Assembly (NCBI GenBank): GCA_038496675.1
Contig: CM076662.1
Span: 17,069,247 to 17,133,246, forward strand
Direction: 5' to 3'
Origin: Rachycentron canadum
Taxonomy: Eukaryota > Chordata > Actinopteri > Carangiformes > Rachycentridae
Length of the DNA: 64,000 bases
Positions 1-12,838 of the stretch are shown in pieces. Numbering within the stretch: position 1 is the first letter of the stretch; each line of letters starts with the position of its first letter. Both the position numbers and the translations under genes were made by a program. The notes beneath the pieces are model-generated. The model had not been told where the DNA came from, did not search any database, and saw only the letters and a list, made by a program, of their open reading frames with translations.

Positions 1-3000
1 AAGAGTGCTAACCAGCCAGATCAGAGTGGCCAGAACACTTTCTCTAATAGGCCTTAGAGAAGCCTCATTAGCCGCATACATTTGAACTCAGATCTGCAAC
101 ACATAGCAAACTTCAAAATTTAAAATGCCCAACTTAGAATGCACACAAATAAGAAATGGATATGGATGTGCAAAGAATTGCAATCATGCACATATACCAG
201 GAACCCAGTTCTGAGGAGATGCCCACAAACACACATTTATATACAAACCGTTACCCTCTTGCTGGTAGAAATATGCACATGAAGATACTAATGCTATTTT
301 TCCAATTATGAAAAGGTAGGATACAAGCAAATTAACAGGAGAATAAAGATAATTAAATATTTAATTAATTTAATTTTGAATTAAATTGTGTACATTTATA
401 AAATCTGTTGATTTTCTATATTTAGAATGATAAAATGGATCATGACTGCAATGCTTTCATTCCTCTTCTCTCCTGTTTCATTATGCATTGGGTGTTCCAG
501 CGACTATACAATACAAACCAACCATTCCTCCAACTAACATCATTGTCATGCAGCAGCTCCAAGTTCAGTCATAGTCTCCCCTCACATCTCCGAACCAAAG
601 CCCCCTCACAAAGCCTTATAAAAATCTGTGCCGCGGGAGGGAGCAAACTGTGGAATACCAAAGAATGCCAGGTGCTGCGTTTAAAAAAGCAGGACTCTGC
701 TTAAACAGAGATGCATTATTTAAAAGACAACTGAGAGACATAAATAGAGTGAATGCATGACAAGGCCCTACAATCTGTACCCCCTAATAGGCCCCCGGTG
801 ATCCTGGTGTGGTCTTCTTGTGCAAGATCAGTTGACTCGGTCCCCCTCTGGCTCATGATAACATGCTATTTATCGTAGTTTGACCTTGGGCAGCTATTTC
901 CCAGCCAATCCATGCTAATTTAGGCCCAGTTGGGCTGCCATATGAAATCATCAGAGCTTTTTGGAATGACAAAAAGCATTCAAAGTAACTTTATTGCGCA
1001 CTGGTGGCCTTGCCACAGAGAAACTTTGATCCTTTTCCTTCAAGACATCAAGGTCAAAACAATTTTAGATGCAATACTGTACTGTGTGTGTGCCCGTGTC
1101 TATGTCAATGTATGCGTGCGTACTTGTTTTTACTGGTTGAATGAATTATTCCCTTTGATCGGACAAAGATGATTTAGAGATTACAGAATAAACTTCCATC
1201 TGAACTGTTGTGCAGCATTCCTGGAAGGTCTCGACAGTAACTTAAATGTGGCTGTTGTCGCCACTGGCTTACCCTGACAAGCACATCACTGTCATGTGAC
1301 ACAGAAGCTACAAAGTCGGCTATGCCAAGCCACGAGCACATGGCAGAAATGAATCGATGAGAGTCGGCCATGTGGCGAGCAAATGCTCAACGAGCTGCTA
1401 CGGAGAGAGATAACATAGGCTGAGTCACAGACATTATGAGTCACAATCCACTCAGGGCCATATCCAGTCTGTACGGCAACCTACAGAGAGCCAAATGACC
1501 ATCAAACACATGCTAGAAAGAATTAGAGGTAATACCTGATTAGCATTCTGTGTTGCTCATTGTCAACAGAGGGCAGATCCAGTTGTCCTGAAAACCAGGA
1601 GTCTTGTCCAAATCAGCCAGGTTAGTGCATTAACTACAGTTGTTGATTCAGTCAGTGCTGCATTTCAGACACTCTGAGGCTTCTCTGTTGCACTTTACTC
1701 AGGTCTTATGCCTCTCTCGGCTCCACTGAGCAATCCTCACAGATCGTTGGAGTGCAGGTGTGCCACAGAGACTCACATCTCATTAAAATGTGCATTACCC
1801 CCTTCCTGTCTCCCTATCTCTGCTCCTACCCAACCCTGCTATAACCATATGGACCCCATACCGACTCTCATTATACGGCATGAAGTGAATTCATTCCTGG
1901 GAAGACAAGTAAGGCCCAGAAGTGTTTGGTTGTTCAGGGTGGCATGTTTATAATCATATCCAAATCTGGGGGTGGAAAAAGACTGTTATGCTGACTCATT
2001 ATATCATGTCTGATGTGGGGATGTTTTTTTTTATTATAGATGTGTAAAGTTGTCTATTGCCTGGCAGTAGAGCCACATACAAGCAACTATTATCAGGTTA
2101 ATTTATTTACTGAATCTGTTTCAATATTCTGCAGTGTTTATTCTGCAGTTTTTATGGCAAAATTCCACTATTGCAGAAAACATCACTGTGAAAACTAATG
2201 ACTTTCTTCATTTAGACAGAGGACACAATTCAACCACATAGACGCTTTTGTTAATGCAATGTTTATGCAGTATATTGCACATAAAACACAAAGTCATAGA
2301 TTTAGATCAAATATGATATATATGATATATCATTTTAAAGGAAACTATGAAAGAAATCTACTATCACTTTTATTAATTGTGTAACTGCCAGTATAGCATA
2401 AGTTTTGTCAGTCTCGTGGACAAAGCTGCTTTTTGAATTATATTCTGTAATCATAGAGCAAATCATCTTATCAGAATTGACAGTTCTCGCACTTTAGATG
2501 GCATAATATGTATTTTTACATCTATTTTTCTTTTTTCACTAAAGAAATAGGAAACAATCATCTCTCTCATCATGTCCTACATTTCCCCACTTTTCACATC
2601 TCCCCCAGAGACCTTACCGGTGGTCATTGTAACATTTGACCCATGGTGTGAACAGACAACAAAACCAGCTGTTGCTGTAAGTTCTCTGCTCCCCAAGAGA
2701 GCAACAAGGCTCTCAGCACCAGGTTAGCATAGACTGCTTCAATCCACTGTGGCTCAACAGCAGCGAAACATGTTCCTGCTTTAGGAACCAAGACTGAATA
2801 AGTTAATTCAGTGCCAGGGGTTAAGACACCGTTTTTCCAATCAACAGGAGCTACAGCAGAGTTAGCGTGGGACAGCTCTGCAACACCAAAGATACAGGAT
2901 ACAAGACTAGGAAATCACACAACCTCACAGCATGTCTGAGCACAGGATTGTTGTTGTTGATGCACAAGAACTGATCTAGTTAATTACCTAGGCTGTGTAT

Positions 3001-3015
3001 ATATATATATATATA
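1..3015. other. intergenic, no gene recognised
   Basis: AT-rich non-coding sequence. I see no exon with convincing splice borders and no recognisable protein. A plus-strand open stretch near 435-704 ends in residues vaguely like the C-terminal tail of fish LINE polymerases (SKLWN), but it is too short and degenerate to call. The right end runs into a (TA)n tract that leads into the assembly gap. Confidence 0.5.
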
Positions 3016-3415
3016 NNNNNNNNNNNNNNNNNNNNNNNNNNNNNNNNNNNNNNNNNNNNNNNNNNNNNNNNNNNNNNNNNNNNNNNNNNNNNNNNNNNNN
3101 NNNNNNNNNNNNNNNNNNNNNNNNNNNNNNNNNNNNNNNNNNNNNNNNNNNNNNNNNNNNNNNNNNNNNNNNNNNNNNNNNNNNNNNNNNNNNNNNNNNN
3201 NNNNNNNNNNNNNNNNNNNNNNNNNNNNNNNNNNNNNNNNNNNNNNNNNNNNNNNNNNNNNNNNNNNNNNNNNNNNNNNNNNNNNNNNNNNNNNNNNNNN
3301 NNNNNNNNNNNNNNNNNNNNNNNNNNNNNNNNNNNNNNNNNNNNNNNNNNNNNNNNNNNNNNNNNNNNNNNNNNNNNNNNNNNNNNNNNNNNNNNNNNNN
3401 NNNNNNNNNNNNNNN
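3016..3415. other. assembly gap (400 N)
   Basis: A run of exactly 400 N. It is flanked by a (TA)n tract on the left and a TG/TA-rich stretch on the right, so the missing sequence is probably a microsatellite-rich region that could not be assembled. The round length suggests a placeholder or estimated gap size. Open frames drawn across it are meaningless. Confidence 0.98.
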
Positions 3416-4827
3416 AAAAGTGAGTGTGTGTGTATATATTATATACATATTCTGAAGGAAAGAAGGAAGGAACATCCATGTAAACAGGTTGACTTTTTAA
3501 GGTCACACATGCACATACATGCACCACTCACTCCATGCCTTTTCTTTTAATCCATTACACACTCTGAAGTTACATGTCCTGCAAGGGCTCTGCCGAAGCA
3601 CTTCTCAGCCCCTAGTCATTAACCCCCTCTCCATCTGCTGACACAACAAAGTGAACAACCGCGTAATCAGATGACAAGTGATGGAAAGAAATTAAGCAGG
3701 AGGAACGGGGAGGGTGGTGGTGAAGATGTCTTAAGCTGTCCTTAAAAGAGAGCATGCAGCAGGCAGCTCATCAGGAAATTGGGGTGTCAGCTGGCTGTCA
3801 GGGTGCATTGACCTAACAGGGCTAGTTTGCACGACAGCTGTCGTTGGCATGTCAATCTTGCTCTCAGCCAATCAGTCTTTGGTGGTAAGGAGGGCAGCTC
3901 TAAGAAAGGGGGGCTAAAAGGACCTGTCACTTATCCCACATGTATTTTAAATAATATTCATTTTATAACAACTGCTCTTTTACTTGTATTTTTAAAGGAC
4001 AAGAATAACAATTTTAATTAAGGTCCAGACCATTTGAATTGCCATAATTATTAACATATCTACACTTCAAAAAGGATTTTGCCACCAAACCCATAATATT
4101 TTTGATAAAAAGTTGACTCTTTTCTCTCTTTGTATTCACCGACCAGACCCTCTTGCTGTCTCTGAAGGTCAAGCGTGTGCTCAAGGAAAGTGTGTGTTGG
4201 TGCAGCGGAGTAGAACTGCTGCATGTGTTCAGGGCCGGCTCTGTTTGGGTGACCATGAAGCTGCCTATGTCTTCCCATTGCTCCCGCTCCCCTCAGCTTG
4301 GGCATGTCAGCTTTCTGGGTCACAGCGGCCTGGCTCCCTAGGGAGAGGAGACAAAGAAGGAGGAGGGGGGACGGTGGGAGTTTGGTATGGTATAAATAAA
4401 ATAACACTTGTGTTTCACCTTGGAGAGGCCAGTTGCCTGTTGTTGTTCTCACCAATGCCGGATTTAAATCCAGAAAAGCTCATGAATATCCCTTGGAAAT
4501 ACAACATCTTCCCTTGGGTTTACATGTCTTCAGTCCATGGTTTGGTCATAGTTTGGAAGTGCTGCATTGTGAGTGACAACTTACACTGACATAGACCAAC
4601 ATGTGATTTGCAGTATTTTCCACAGCTGGCAGGGAATCTTGCTAATTCAGTTTTTGTGCCAAGCACACAATACACAAAGGACATTCTTACAGTAAACAGC
4701 AGTCATAACAAATATGGTAACTGCTGGACTCGACACATTGCACCTTGCACATATAATAAGGTGGAGAAAACAAACACATTAATCGAGACGTGTGGAATGT
4801 ATTAAGAGCAAATTAAACCCAAAAGGT

Positions 4828-5010
4828 GAAGTTGGCTTTGAGTAATGAAGGAACAGGTTGACAGTTTTAGAAATAAATGTTCTTTCTTGCCAAGAGTTCA
4901 AGGAGTAAGATGTAAAGATTGATAGCACTGCCTCTGTACAGTAAATGTGAACCTACAGCAATGACGTTACCTTACCTCAGCATAAAGCTTGGCACGAAAC
5001 AACTAGCCTA
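4828..5010 (+). repeat. degenerate teleost interspersed repeat, family 2
   Basis: This matches, from memory, a very common bony-fish repeat whose consensus runs through a 'ctttcttgccgagagttagatgag' type segment, then 'gataccactctcatgtctgt', then 'aaatatgaagctacagcc' and 'agcttagcataaag'. Here the order is preserved (tcttgccaagagtt, attgatagcactgcctctgtaca, aaatgtgaacctacagc, cagcataaagctt) with many substitutions. I do not know its database name. It has no coding capacity. Confidence 0.55.
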
Positions 5011-6148
5011 TCCATCAAACTATGTCAATATACTCACTGGTGTAGTGCAAGAATATCTACAGCACCGCTGTTATGAACTCACCAGAAAAAAATGACAATT
5101 ACAACATGTTACCACAGTCATTAGCTGCCAAAACTTCCACAGGCTTTGCACATGTGACTGAAGAATAAATACACTTGAATGAGACATGTCCTCCTTATTC
5201 AGTCACTGTCAGATTGTTGATTTTTAAAACATAATATTCTCTAGGAACATAACATGGTATTTTAACCACTAAAATATAATCTCTGTATATTTTAGTTATA
5301 CTTCCAGTACTTTGAATGGCACACATACGTTTTTCATGTTTTTCAAATAATTAGAAGTAACACTGGCTGAGTAAACTTATTTTTCCCTGCAGGATGATGA
5401 AGTGATTGAAAATGATTTGTGGTTGAGGACTTATTAGTTGGATTCTGCAGGTGAGTGAGGCCATCAGTCTTTCTATGTTCAATTCATGTCCCACATTAAT
5501 ATCACATTAAGTGCAGACTAGACCAGCGTTTCACACACTGTGCTGCCACATATCCACATTGACATTTACAGTATTTTAAGGTGTGCCTTCAGACAAAGAC
5601 ATCTGAGAACTACTGAGCTACCTAGTTGCTAAAGAGTCCTCTTCTTATACCTGAGCTTGTTGTTAAAGCGTCCCCTTCTTGTACCTGAGGTTCAAGGTAA
5701 GTCAGTGTCTCTCTCACATTATGTCTTACCTGCTGATACAGGTGACTCTTCCTCCTCCTCCTCATCTAGCTTCAATCAATGAATGATGCAGAGGACCCAA
5801 AACGTATTTCTGTTTTTTATCAACAATATCATCTTATTTTCAAGGGTTTTTTTTGCATTATGGGGGCTTATTCTTGTAAATAGATAAAAAAAAACAAACA
5901 AAAAACATATCAGAGATCTGGGGCCGTTCATAAAACATTTGGTTTCAGGTGTAAAAACCCTAACAACGGCCATGGTCGTCATTGTCACAAGTTTGAAAAC
6001 ACTTTAGTGTTTCACACTATTTTAAATTTTGGATCAATTTAAGGGCAGTATCTGGACACTTCCACTGTATGTTCTCATGCCTGTCAGTGTGAACACAGTC
6101 ACTCAAAATGGCAAGTGCAAATATGAAAGTCCTACGCGATATGAGGAT

Positions 6149-6290
6149 AATGTTTAGCATGTTCACATGCTAAACTGCTGCTAATTACTGCTGAACACAA
6201 AAATAAAAAAGATAAACCTGATGGTACTATCGATAGATTTGCAGTTATTTCTTAATAAGCATTAGATGTAAATGGCTATGCAAATAAACT
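6149..6290 (+). repeat. degenerate teleost interspersed repeat, family 1
   Basis: Contains the 'tagcatgttcacatgctaaa', 'gctaattactgctgaacaca' and 'gatttgcagttattt' segments, in the order of a common fish repeat that also has copies at 42.2, 47.4-47.9 and 56.6-56.9 kb in this window. Only the first half of the element is recognisable. Confidence 0.5.
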
Positions 6291-6776
6291 AATGGCAGCA
6301 TTGGAGGAAAATAAGGGGATCACAAAAGTTCTGGAGACAATGATTGTCAAGACAATCCATCTTAATTTGAGAAATTTTAGTCCAGACTAAAGTTGTAAAA
6401 TGCAGGACAATAAGTTAACCTACTATTAGACCAACCAACCATTGGTGATAAGATGAGCCTGGTGAGTGCCAGATGACACACATTTATGATTTAAGGCAAT
6501 ACAATTTGGGTAACAGTTTGCTGTTTTGGGGCGGGGGTCCAAAACAATGTTCTTATTCAAATGAAAACTGTTAAACATCTGGTTATCCAATCAATGTTTT
6601 AAATACACAAATTATTTACATTCTCAAAATCCTCATCAGTATTATTTGAGTTCCTTTTGTCAGATGCACTTTTTTCTTCAAATCAGTAAAGTTTGTTTCA
6701 GTGAACATATGCAGTGTATGTAAAGGTGGTGGATGTGGGCTGTGTACTGGCAGTGGTAAAGTGACTTAAATATTGA

Positions 6777-7100
6777 TCAAGAAAATCTAAGAATTGATTT
6801 AAGAAACAGGTTCATCTCCTCCAAATGAAATGAAATTAAACTGCTAGACTTCATGTTTTTATAAATTAAACTGGGAATACTGTTCCAGAGCACTGGGCTG
6901 GCTGGGTCACAAAACAGATTTTGACACACTCTGTCTAAACCAAGCCATACAAGTTTAATGTTGTGTGTTGCCCAGGGCTGCCATGTATAATTAAAGTGTT
7001 TCTGTGGGCTTTCCCCCCTGCAACGCCTGGTAGATAGATAGGGAATTAGTGGGAAAAGTGTTTTTGAACCACTCTCAGAGATTAAAATATGCACTGACGT
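6777..7100 (-). mobile_element. possible LINE 3'-end relic
   Basis: The minus-strand frame ends in a stretch with PVLWNSIPSLI followed by a serine-rich segment and a FHLEEMNLF-like tail. This resembles the C-terminus of fish non-LTR reverse transcriptases, where a (P)xLWNSLP motif is followed by a basic 'FKxxLKTxLF' tail. No polymerase core is present and the frame upstream is not convincing. It is an old fragment at best. Confidence 0.3.
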
Positions 7101-7500
7101 GGAGGCAAAATGTGTTAGAAAAATGTGTCCCGAATGAGATGTGAAATAAAATCCAATTCCAGCCACTACGATTTGTATACAAGCATGGACAGGTAAGCAA
7201 TTCATAACCGTCATCTCATCCGCACCGGTGCCACAGACATGCAGACAGATACATTCGGTATGTGTATAGTAGTATTCCAGAAGTTTCAAAGTTTCCTCTT
7301 GAAGTGCCACTACAGTATAGTAAATGTCAGAGTAGTGACCTTGATGATTCTGCCACTCTGCAAAATCCTGTGATGATGGGGCCATTCCAGCACATCAATT
7401 ATGAGAGGCGTTTGTTGAGGTAATGTGCTGCACGCAAGGCAATGGGCAGGGGTGGACGGGACCTGCTGCACTATTCATGTTACCATCTGCTCCCTTTCAG

Positions 7501-7599
7501 AAAGTCTTGCACCACAGGCCCGTGGGCTCTGGAACCAGCCGTGTGACTGCATCCCCAGTCCAATTCCTCAAGCAGTGCTTGGAGTTGCTGTACAAACAT
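7501..7599 (+). other. exon-like stretch, unassigned
   Basis: Thirty-three open codons, in phase 0 at both ends, sit between a pyrimidine-rich acceptor (ctgctccctttcag) and a strong-looking donor (CAT/GTGAGT). The peptide begins KVLHHRPVGSG and ends QCLELLYKH. I recognise no family. An isolated 99-bp open stretch with fair splice signals can occur by chance, so this is only a candidate. Confidence 0.15.
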
Positions 7600-8370
7600 G
7601 TGAGTTAGACCAGCCAGCGCTGCTGCCCTCAGTGTTTTGGTCTCAGCTATACCACCATGTGCAGTACAAACATCTAGCTAGAGCACCTGTGCAATTGAAA
7701 ATCTTCTGGAATGGGGAGAGAATGTAAGGCAGCAAACACAAGCAGCAGGGGACTTCCACAGCAATAACAGGGATCAATAAAGAGAGCACTAGGGTGAAGG
7801 CTGAAAGGGGTCATCACGTAAGATCCCAAAGCCAACGCATGAAATATAAATGCTGCTGAAATAGAGAGGATTTCTTTTTTGGGACAAATTTTCAAAGACC
7901 AAATGTGCATTGTGTTTCCGGTCTTTTCAATAGGTGTTGAACCCCATGTCTAAGACACTTCTATTGGCAAGATGACTCAGGAGGCTGTTGACCCACTGCC
8001 CAATTAGTCTTTGAGGTGATTAAGACCTGGCAATGGCCTAATTGAAAGCCGAAGTTTGCACTTCTCTGAGTGTGTGTGTGTAAAGTAAATCCATGCTCTG
8101 ATTAAATGTAATATCCATGGTGAATATCTATGAGAGGGGGCTATGTAATCTGATGGAGGCATCTTATCAGTATGCAAATTGAACAGCTCACTTTGCTCAT
8201 TATATTAAATGAGCCGCGACTGAATGAGTTTGTCTCAATTATTTCAAAGTTGTGCTGGGTGCCTGTTTCACACAGTGGTGTTTTAGCTTCATATTAGTCT
8301 GGGTATAAGATTCAGGGCTAAGCAGGGGCTTGTCACACTCTACATTTAGGATGCTTGGAAAACAGACCAT

Positions 8371-8420
8371 ACACACACACACACACATGCACACACACAC
8401 ATGCACACACAGACACACAC
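8371..8420. repeat. imperfect (AC)n microsatellite
   Basis: About 50 bp of AC dinucleotides broken by ATGC and AG interruptions. Confidence 0.85.
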
Positions 8421-9958
8421 TAAATAACTAAATATTGGCCACCCTGTGGGGTGTCAGCTATAAAAGATGACTTAGCCAGGCAATGATATCATTAAAGACT
8501 AAGCAGAGAAATGTATGAGGACACAAAAGGCCAACCTTCACGTTTCTCTGTGTGCTGCTGTATAATCTGTTAGCAGGGGGTATGAATAAGCTCACTGCAA
8601 GGACAGCAGAAGTGTTAGAAAAGGGTAACTGTGACACGGACCAATGTACTAATGCATCACGGTTGTTTCATGTTATTTCCTATTCTCTGTGCTTTGGTGA
8701 AAACGATTCCATTCTGACTGTTAATTTGGCCAAATCATTATTCTATGTATGTGAAGAGATTGTTATTTGTATATTTCTGAGATGTGTGGCATTTATTGTA
8801 ATAATAAAATAGAAATAGAAAACTGGTTCAATTCACTGCATGTAACTGTTTTGCATGATACTTCAAAGTTTTGGGAATTGGTTTGTTATACACAATTCAT
8901 TAATCACCTACAGATGTGGCCAAGGAAGCATATTTCTCTTATATCTTATTCTTTCCACATTTTTACCAAACTAGAAAATACATCCTTATTCATTGTTCTT
9001 TATTTAACTCAGTAAAAGTCTCACTGGGATTAAGTCTTTTTTTTAAGAGAGACCTACCTAAAGGCAGAATAAAGATATTGTTGTCACAACAATATACGGA
9101 TTGAAACAACATACATACGAAGCAGTGTCACACACTTAATATCCAGCTACTATGCTTAAAGAGATATGAGTTTCCAAAACAATTTTAAAACATTTGAAAA
9201 TAACAAATTAGATGCATCCTCCTTCATGTTCTCGAACGCACAATGTGCTTGTGCTTGGCCTACTGGTCAAAGTAACCGGTAATTGTTGATGAACAACGTC
9301 TTGTTCATATCCTTGCCATTTTGCCATAATATATATAAATATATGTATATAACATATGCTTTTTTCACTCTGCTGAAGCAGACATGAGGGATCTAAATCT
9401 CCTCAAATGTTCTGAATTATCTTTCAAAGTACTGATCTTCAGCCTATTTGTAGATGCACAAGTTGCCATAGCATGTTGCCATGGTGAAAGTGCCACTACA
9501 CACACAGATACGAAGTGACAGCTATAGGGTGACGAAGCTGGGAGCTTGACAGGACTTGCTAGTGACCAGAAAATGGATGGAAGATTGTGTGAAGAGCTTG
9601 AGATCAATACCGCTCTGCACTGAGGTCTTTGCCAGAATGATAAGTTGAACAATTTGAAGTTAATATCACATGTACATACAAACAATGGACTCCTTACGTT
9701 AATGAATACTAATGCTGGGTCTGTATCAGCTGGGGACCTCTTTTGTACTGCCATTAACAATACATATAATTCATGCCCAGTTTTTAGAATTAAATAGCAG
9801 CCGTGAATTCTTTTAACATTTCGAGTTATTCTGAATTGAATTTCAAACAGTTATGAGATATATTTCACAGAGAGCAAAGTGTCTCATAGATCTTTTTAAA
9901 CTTGTTTTGTCTTGTTTCAATACTGCCCCCATGTGACAAGAAGCTGAATATTTCACAG

Positions 9959-10030
9959 GTAACTGAAGCACTGAGAGGAATTATCACATCTTGGGGTCAT
10001 GACTGGTGCGATAGGCATCAACACAAAATG
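9959..10030 (+). other. exon-like stretch, unassigned
   Basis: Twenty-four open codons, in phase 0 at both ends, lie between an acceptor-like sequence (gaatatttcacag) and a consensus donor (ATG/GTAAGT). The peptide contains GIITSWGHDWCDRH. I do not recognise it. The acceptor has only a weak pyrimidine tract. Confidence 0.15.
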
Positions 10031-12677
10031 GTAAGTTTAAGAATCAGCACCCACAGTCATTGTTTCAGTGTTATAAAGCCTTTTTGTTTTTTCTTTGTTC
10101 AAACTATGCCTCAACGAAAAGGTCGCGATTTAGACTTGAAAATCATGTTTAAATCAACACAGTTTAAAATCCCAATTGCTTGTCTTTATCAGAGCAAATC
10201 ATGAGCTATACTGTCTTTTTTTTTTTTTTTTTTTACTTTCCCAGAGCAGTGTGAGAGAGAGCTGAATAGATCCAAAACTCAGTTGTTTCATCTTTAAGTT
10301 GATGACTGTCTTTCTCCTTGGGTGATGTGACAGGCAGGTCTGGTGCACCATATGAAATATGAAACAGGATGGGGACACCGTTGACAGCCGTGTCACAAAG
10401 CATCAGTGAGGCTGACAGCACCAAAGACCCCGGTCTGCTACACTGACATCTCTGCAGCTAATCGGAAGGTACAGGCCCTCACAGCTGCCGGACCAGAAGA
10501 TGGAGAGAGGGTCAATAATTTAGCAGTTGCAATATGTTGAGGCTAGTCCAATGTTAAGGTCTCCTTCTATCCTTCTCCTGCACTCTCTGTCATTTTGACT
10601 TCCTCTCTCACACATTTTGTGAACAAAGATTCATCACCTGCCTTGTAGTATTTTAAATTAAACAGCAATTCACAGCTTGACTGACCTGCAGCAGCTGAGA
10701 TACTTTCAGGTGTGAGAGGAATGGAGGTGGATAGTACGGCCTGATCTCTGCATTAACATTTTTGCTTCTGTTATTATCTGCATGCTTTCAATGACACTCC
10801 AGTGACCCACATCACAAACCACACAACCCATCAGTGTTACAAGATATACTGAGCAAATAAGTTGCTTATTGCTATGTCCTATTCTTTAGACGAGGCATTA
10901 GAAAGAAATACCAAGCTTTTCTATCACTTGTGGGTCACATTGCCATGACAACAGAGATGAGCTGATTGTTCTGGCAGCCATCACCTTTACTATTTCACAT
11001 CTGGTGGCTGGCACTTCAGTGTCACTGACGAAGGGCTGCTGATGGGGCCTCAGTATGTGGGCGGAGGAAGGTACCTGGAGAAAGCAAGGGTGACGGGACA
11101 GGAAGACGGGTAGAGAGAGGGATAAAAGTAAGGACGGCGATCTGGCTCATTGGCCCTCTGGGCCCCTACGATGTCCTAATGACGGATGCCAGCACTGCAC
11201 TCAGGTGAAACAGAAGTGGCGACAGTGTGATGGCAAGGAGTCGTCCCAGTGGAGGAGAGGAATACACAATGCAGTATCGAAGGACAGTCGCAGTCTTTTT
11301 CAGGATACTCGCTGCCTGTGCAGCTGTCTGAGAAAACAGCTTTTGGAAAGCAATTTTAAAAACCCTGAAAATCATTGTTATTCATTCATCAACTGACTAT
11401 TAGGTTAATCTCAACCCAATCGCATCTTAGCAGACCTAACGAGGGACAGAAGTCACATTGCCTTCTCCAAATGTTTCCATGGTGTTTGTGGGAGTCTAAT
11501 AAAATGAATAGTCTGTATTTAAGGAAGGAAGGGACTGAAGATCACTGACCACCCACAGTACTAATGAAGTTCTATTAGAAAAATATCAAGACAAAAATAA
11601 AAACAAACAAACTGTCACCACTGCACTGCTCATACTAGCAGATTTTCTATTGCAAGGATCATGTGTGTTATGGTAGAGTGAATAAAATTTTAGTTAGAAT
11701 AAGTTAGAATAATCCTGCTTTGGTATCATGAGCATGCTGACTTTTAGGACATGAAAGTTTAGCCCAATTACTGCCTATTGGTTGAGCCTTTTTGCTATGG
11801 CCTGACAAAATACTGTCTGTGGCTAAAAGGTGCATGTTTAAGACTGTGGTTGGGGTCGTCATTTGGAAATGAGTTGGCTGTAATGCTTGACACAGCATTT
11901 GCAACCAACTCGGGTAGATTTACAGGTAGCATTAGCTCATGTAAGCAAGTTACAGCTGAGAAAATCTGCAAGTCATAATTGCAACCTATTTGATCTTAAA
12001 ATGGCAATTTTGTTTGCTTCTGTTAGACTGCAGTAACTTGCTATTATTAGTGATTAATCTGCTGCAACTCTTCTTATCCTCTAGGGCCTTTTATATATCG
12101 CGTAACTTCCCACAATAGCTGCCGAATAGTTACCTCTGCAAACGGTCTTAAAGGATAGTGACGTTTGATGCTTTTTGAACAGATGATGGTCAAACAGTAT
12201 CATCATGTTTTTCATCCCTGATTAGACCAGGTTTAATGAATAGATGGACAGATTTTCTCCATGTGTGTGATTCGTATATGTTGCCCTTCAAGTTGGCAAA
12301 TAGAGAGGGTTTGCATTGACATCCGATTTCAAAAGATACAAGCCCTCTCACACATGTCAGTTGTTATGAATGGAGACAGGTAATTGCATATTACGTCTTT
12401 GCTGTTGTATCAAGGTTTTCTCTTCATTCTTTTTCCATATGTAGTGTCCCTATGCATGAATGGCATGTTAAGCACCAATGGAAAACTAAATTACCATACT
12501 GTTTGTTTTCCACTCATGATACTGCTGTCAGTTCAAGAAGTAACTTTAGCGCAGTGATATAGACACAACATCATTGCTGCACTGTGTGGTTACAGCTTCA
12601 ACAGTCTGAATATAATCTAAAAATGTTTCAAGGCTGTCGTTGCTATCAATCAGCAAGTTTAAAGACAACTAAAAATG

Positions 12678-12719
12678 GGCTATATAAATAAAATTGCCTT
12701 GCCTTGCCCTGCCTTGCCT
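12678..12719 (+). repeat. retroelement-type tail with (TTGCC)n
   Basis: The sequence 'gggctatataaataaaattg' followed by repeats of a TTGCC-like pentamer is typical of the 3' end of short fish retroelements, which end in 'gctatataaataaa' plus a short tandem repeat. It lies about 95 bp beyond the polyadenylation signal of amylase copy 2. Confidence 0.5.
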
Positions 12720-12812
12720 AAAAGTCAATGGCTGAGTCAATGTTTTTTTTTTTGTTTTGTTTTTTTTACTGTATCGGTAAAAAAAATTAATTCATCATTG
12801 AAGTTTAATTGA

Positions 12813-12818
12813 TTTATT
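12813..12818 (-). terminator. polyadenylation signal of amylase copy 2
   Basis: AATAAA on the minus strand (TTTATT on the plus strand) begins about 21 nt after the TAA stop codon. This implies a 3' untranslated region of only about 40 nt, as is usual for pancreatic amylase messages. Confidence 0.75.
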
Positions 12819-12838
12819 TAAAGTTAATTCAAATGTGT

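Larger units (their letters stand above)
3416..12800. other. intergenic, no confident gene
   Basis: About 9.4 kb downstream of the amylase pair. It holds degenerate fish interspersed repeats (4828-5010, 6149-6290), a CA-rich tract (8371-8420), a possible LINE relic (6777-7100, minus) and two short exon-like stretches listed separately. In human the next gene beyond the amylases is PRMT6, an intronless gene that would show as a long open frame. None is present here. Confidence 0.5.

Noticed and set aside
435..704. LINE C-terminal relic on the plus strand
   Set aside because: Only a short SKLWN-like string is suggestive; no neighbouring frame supports a polymerase.
2984..3527. Long open frames across the N gap
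   Set aside because: They consist almost entirely of undetermined bases between TA-rich flanks.
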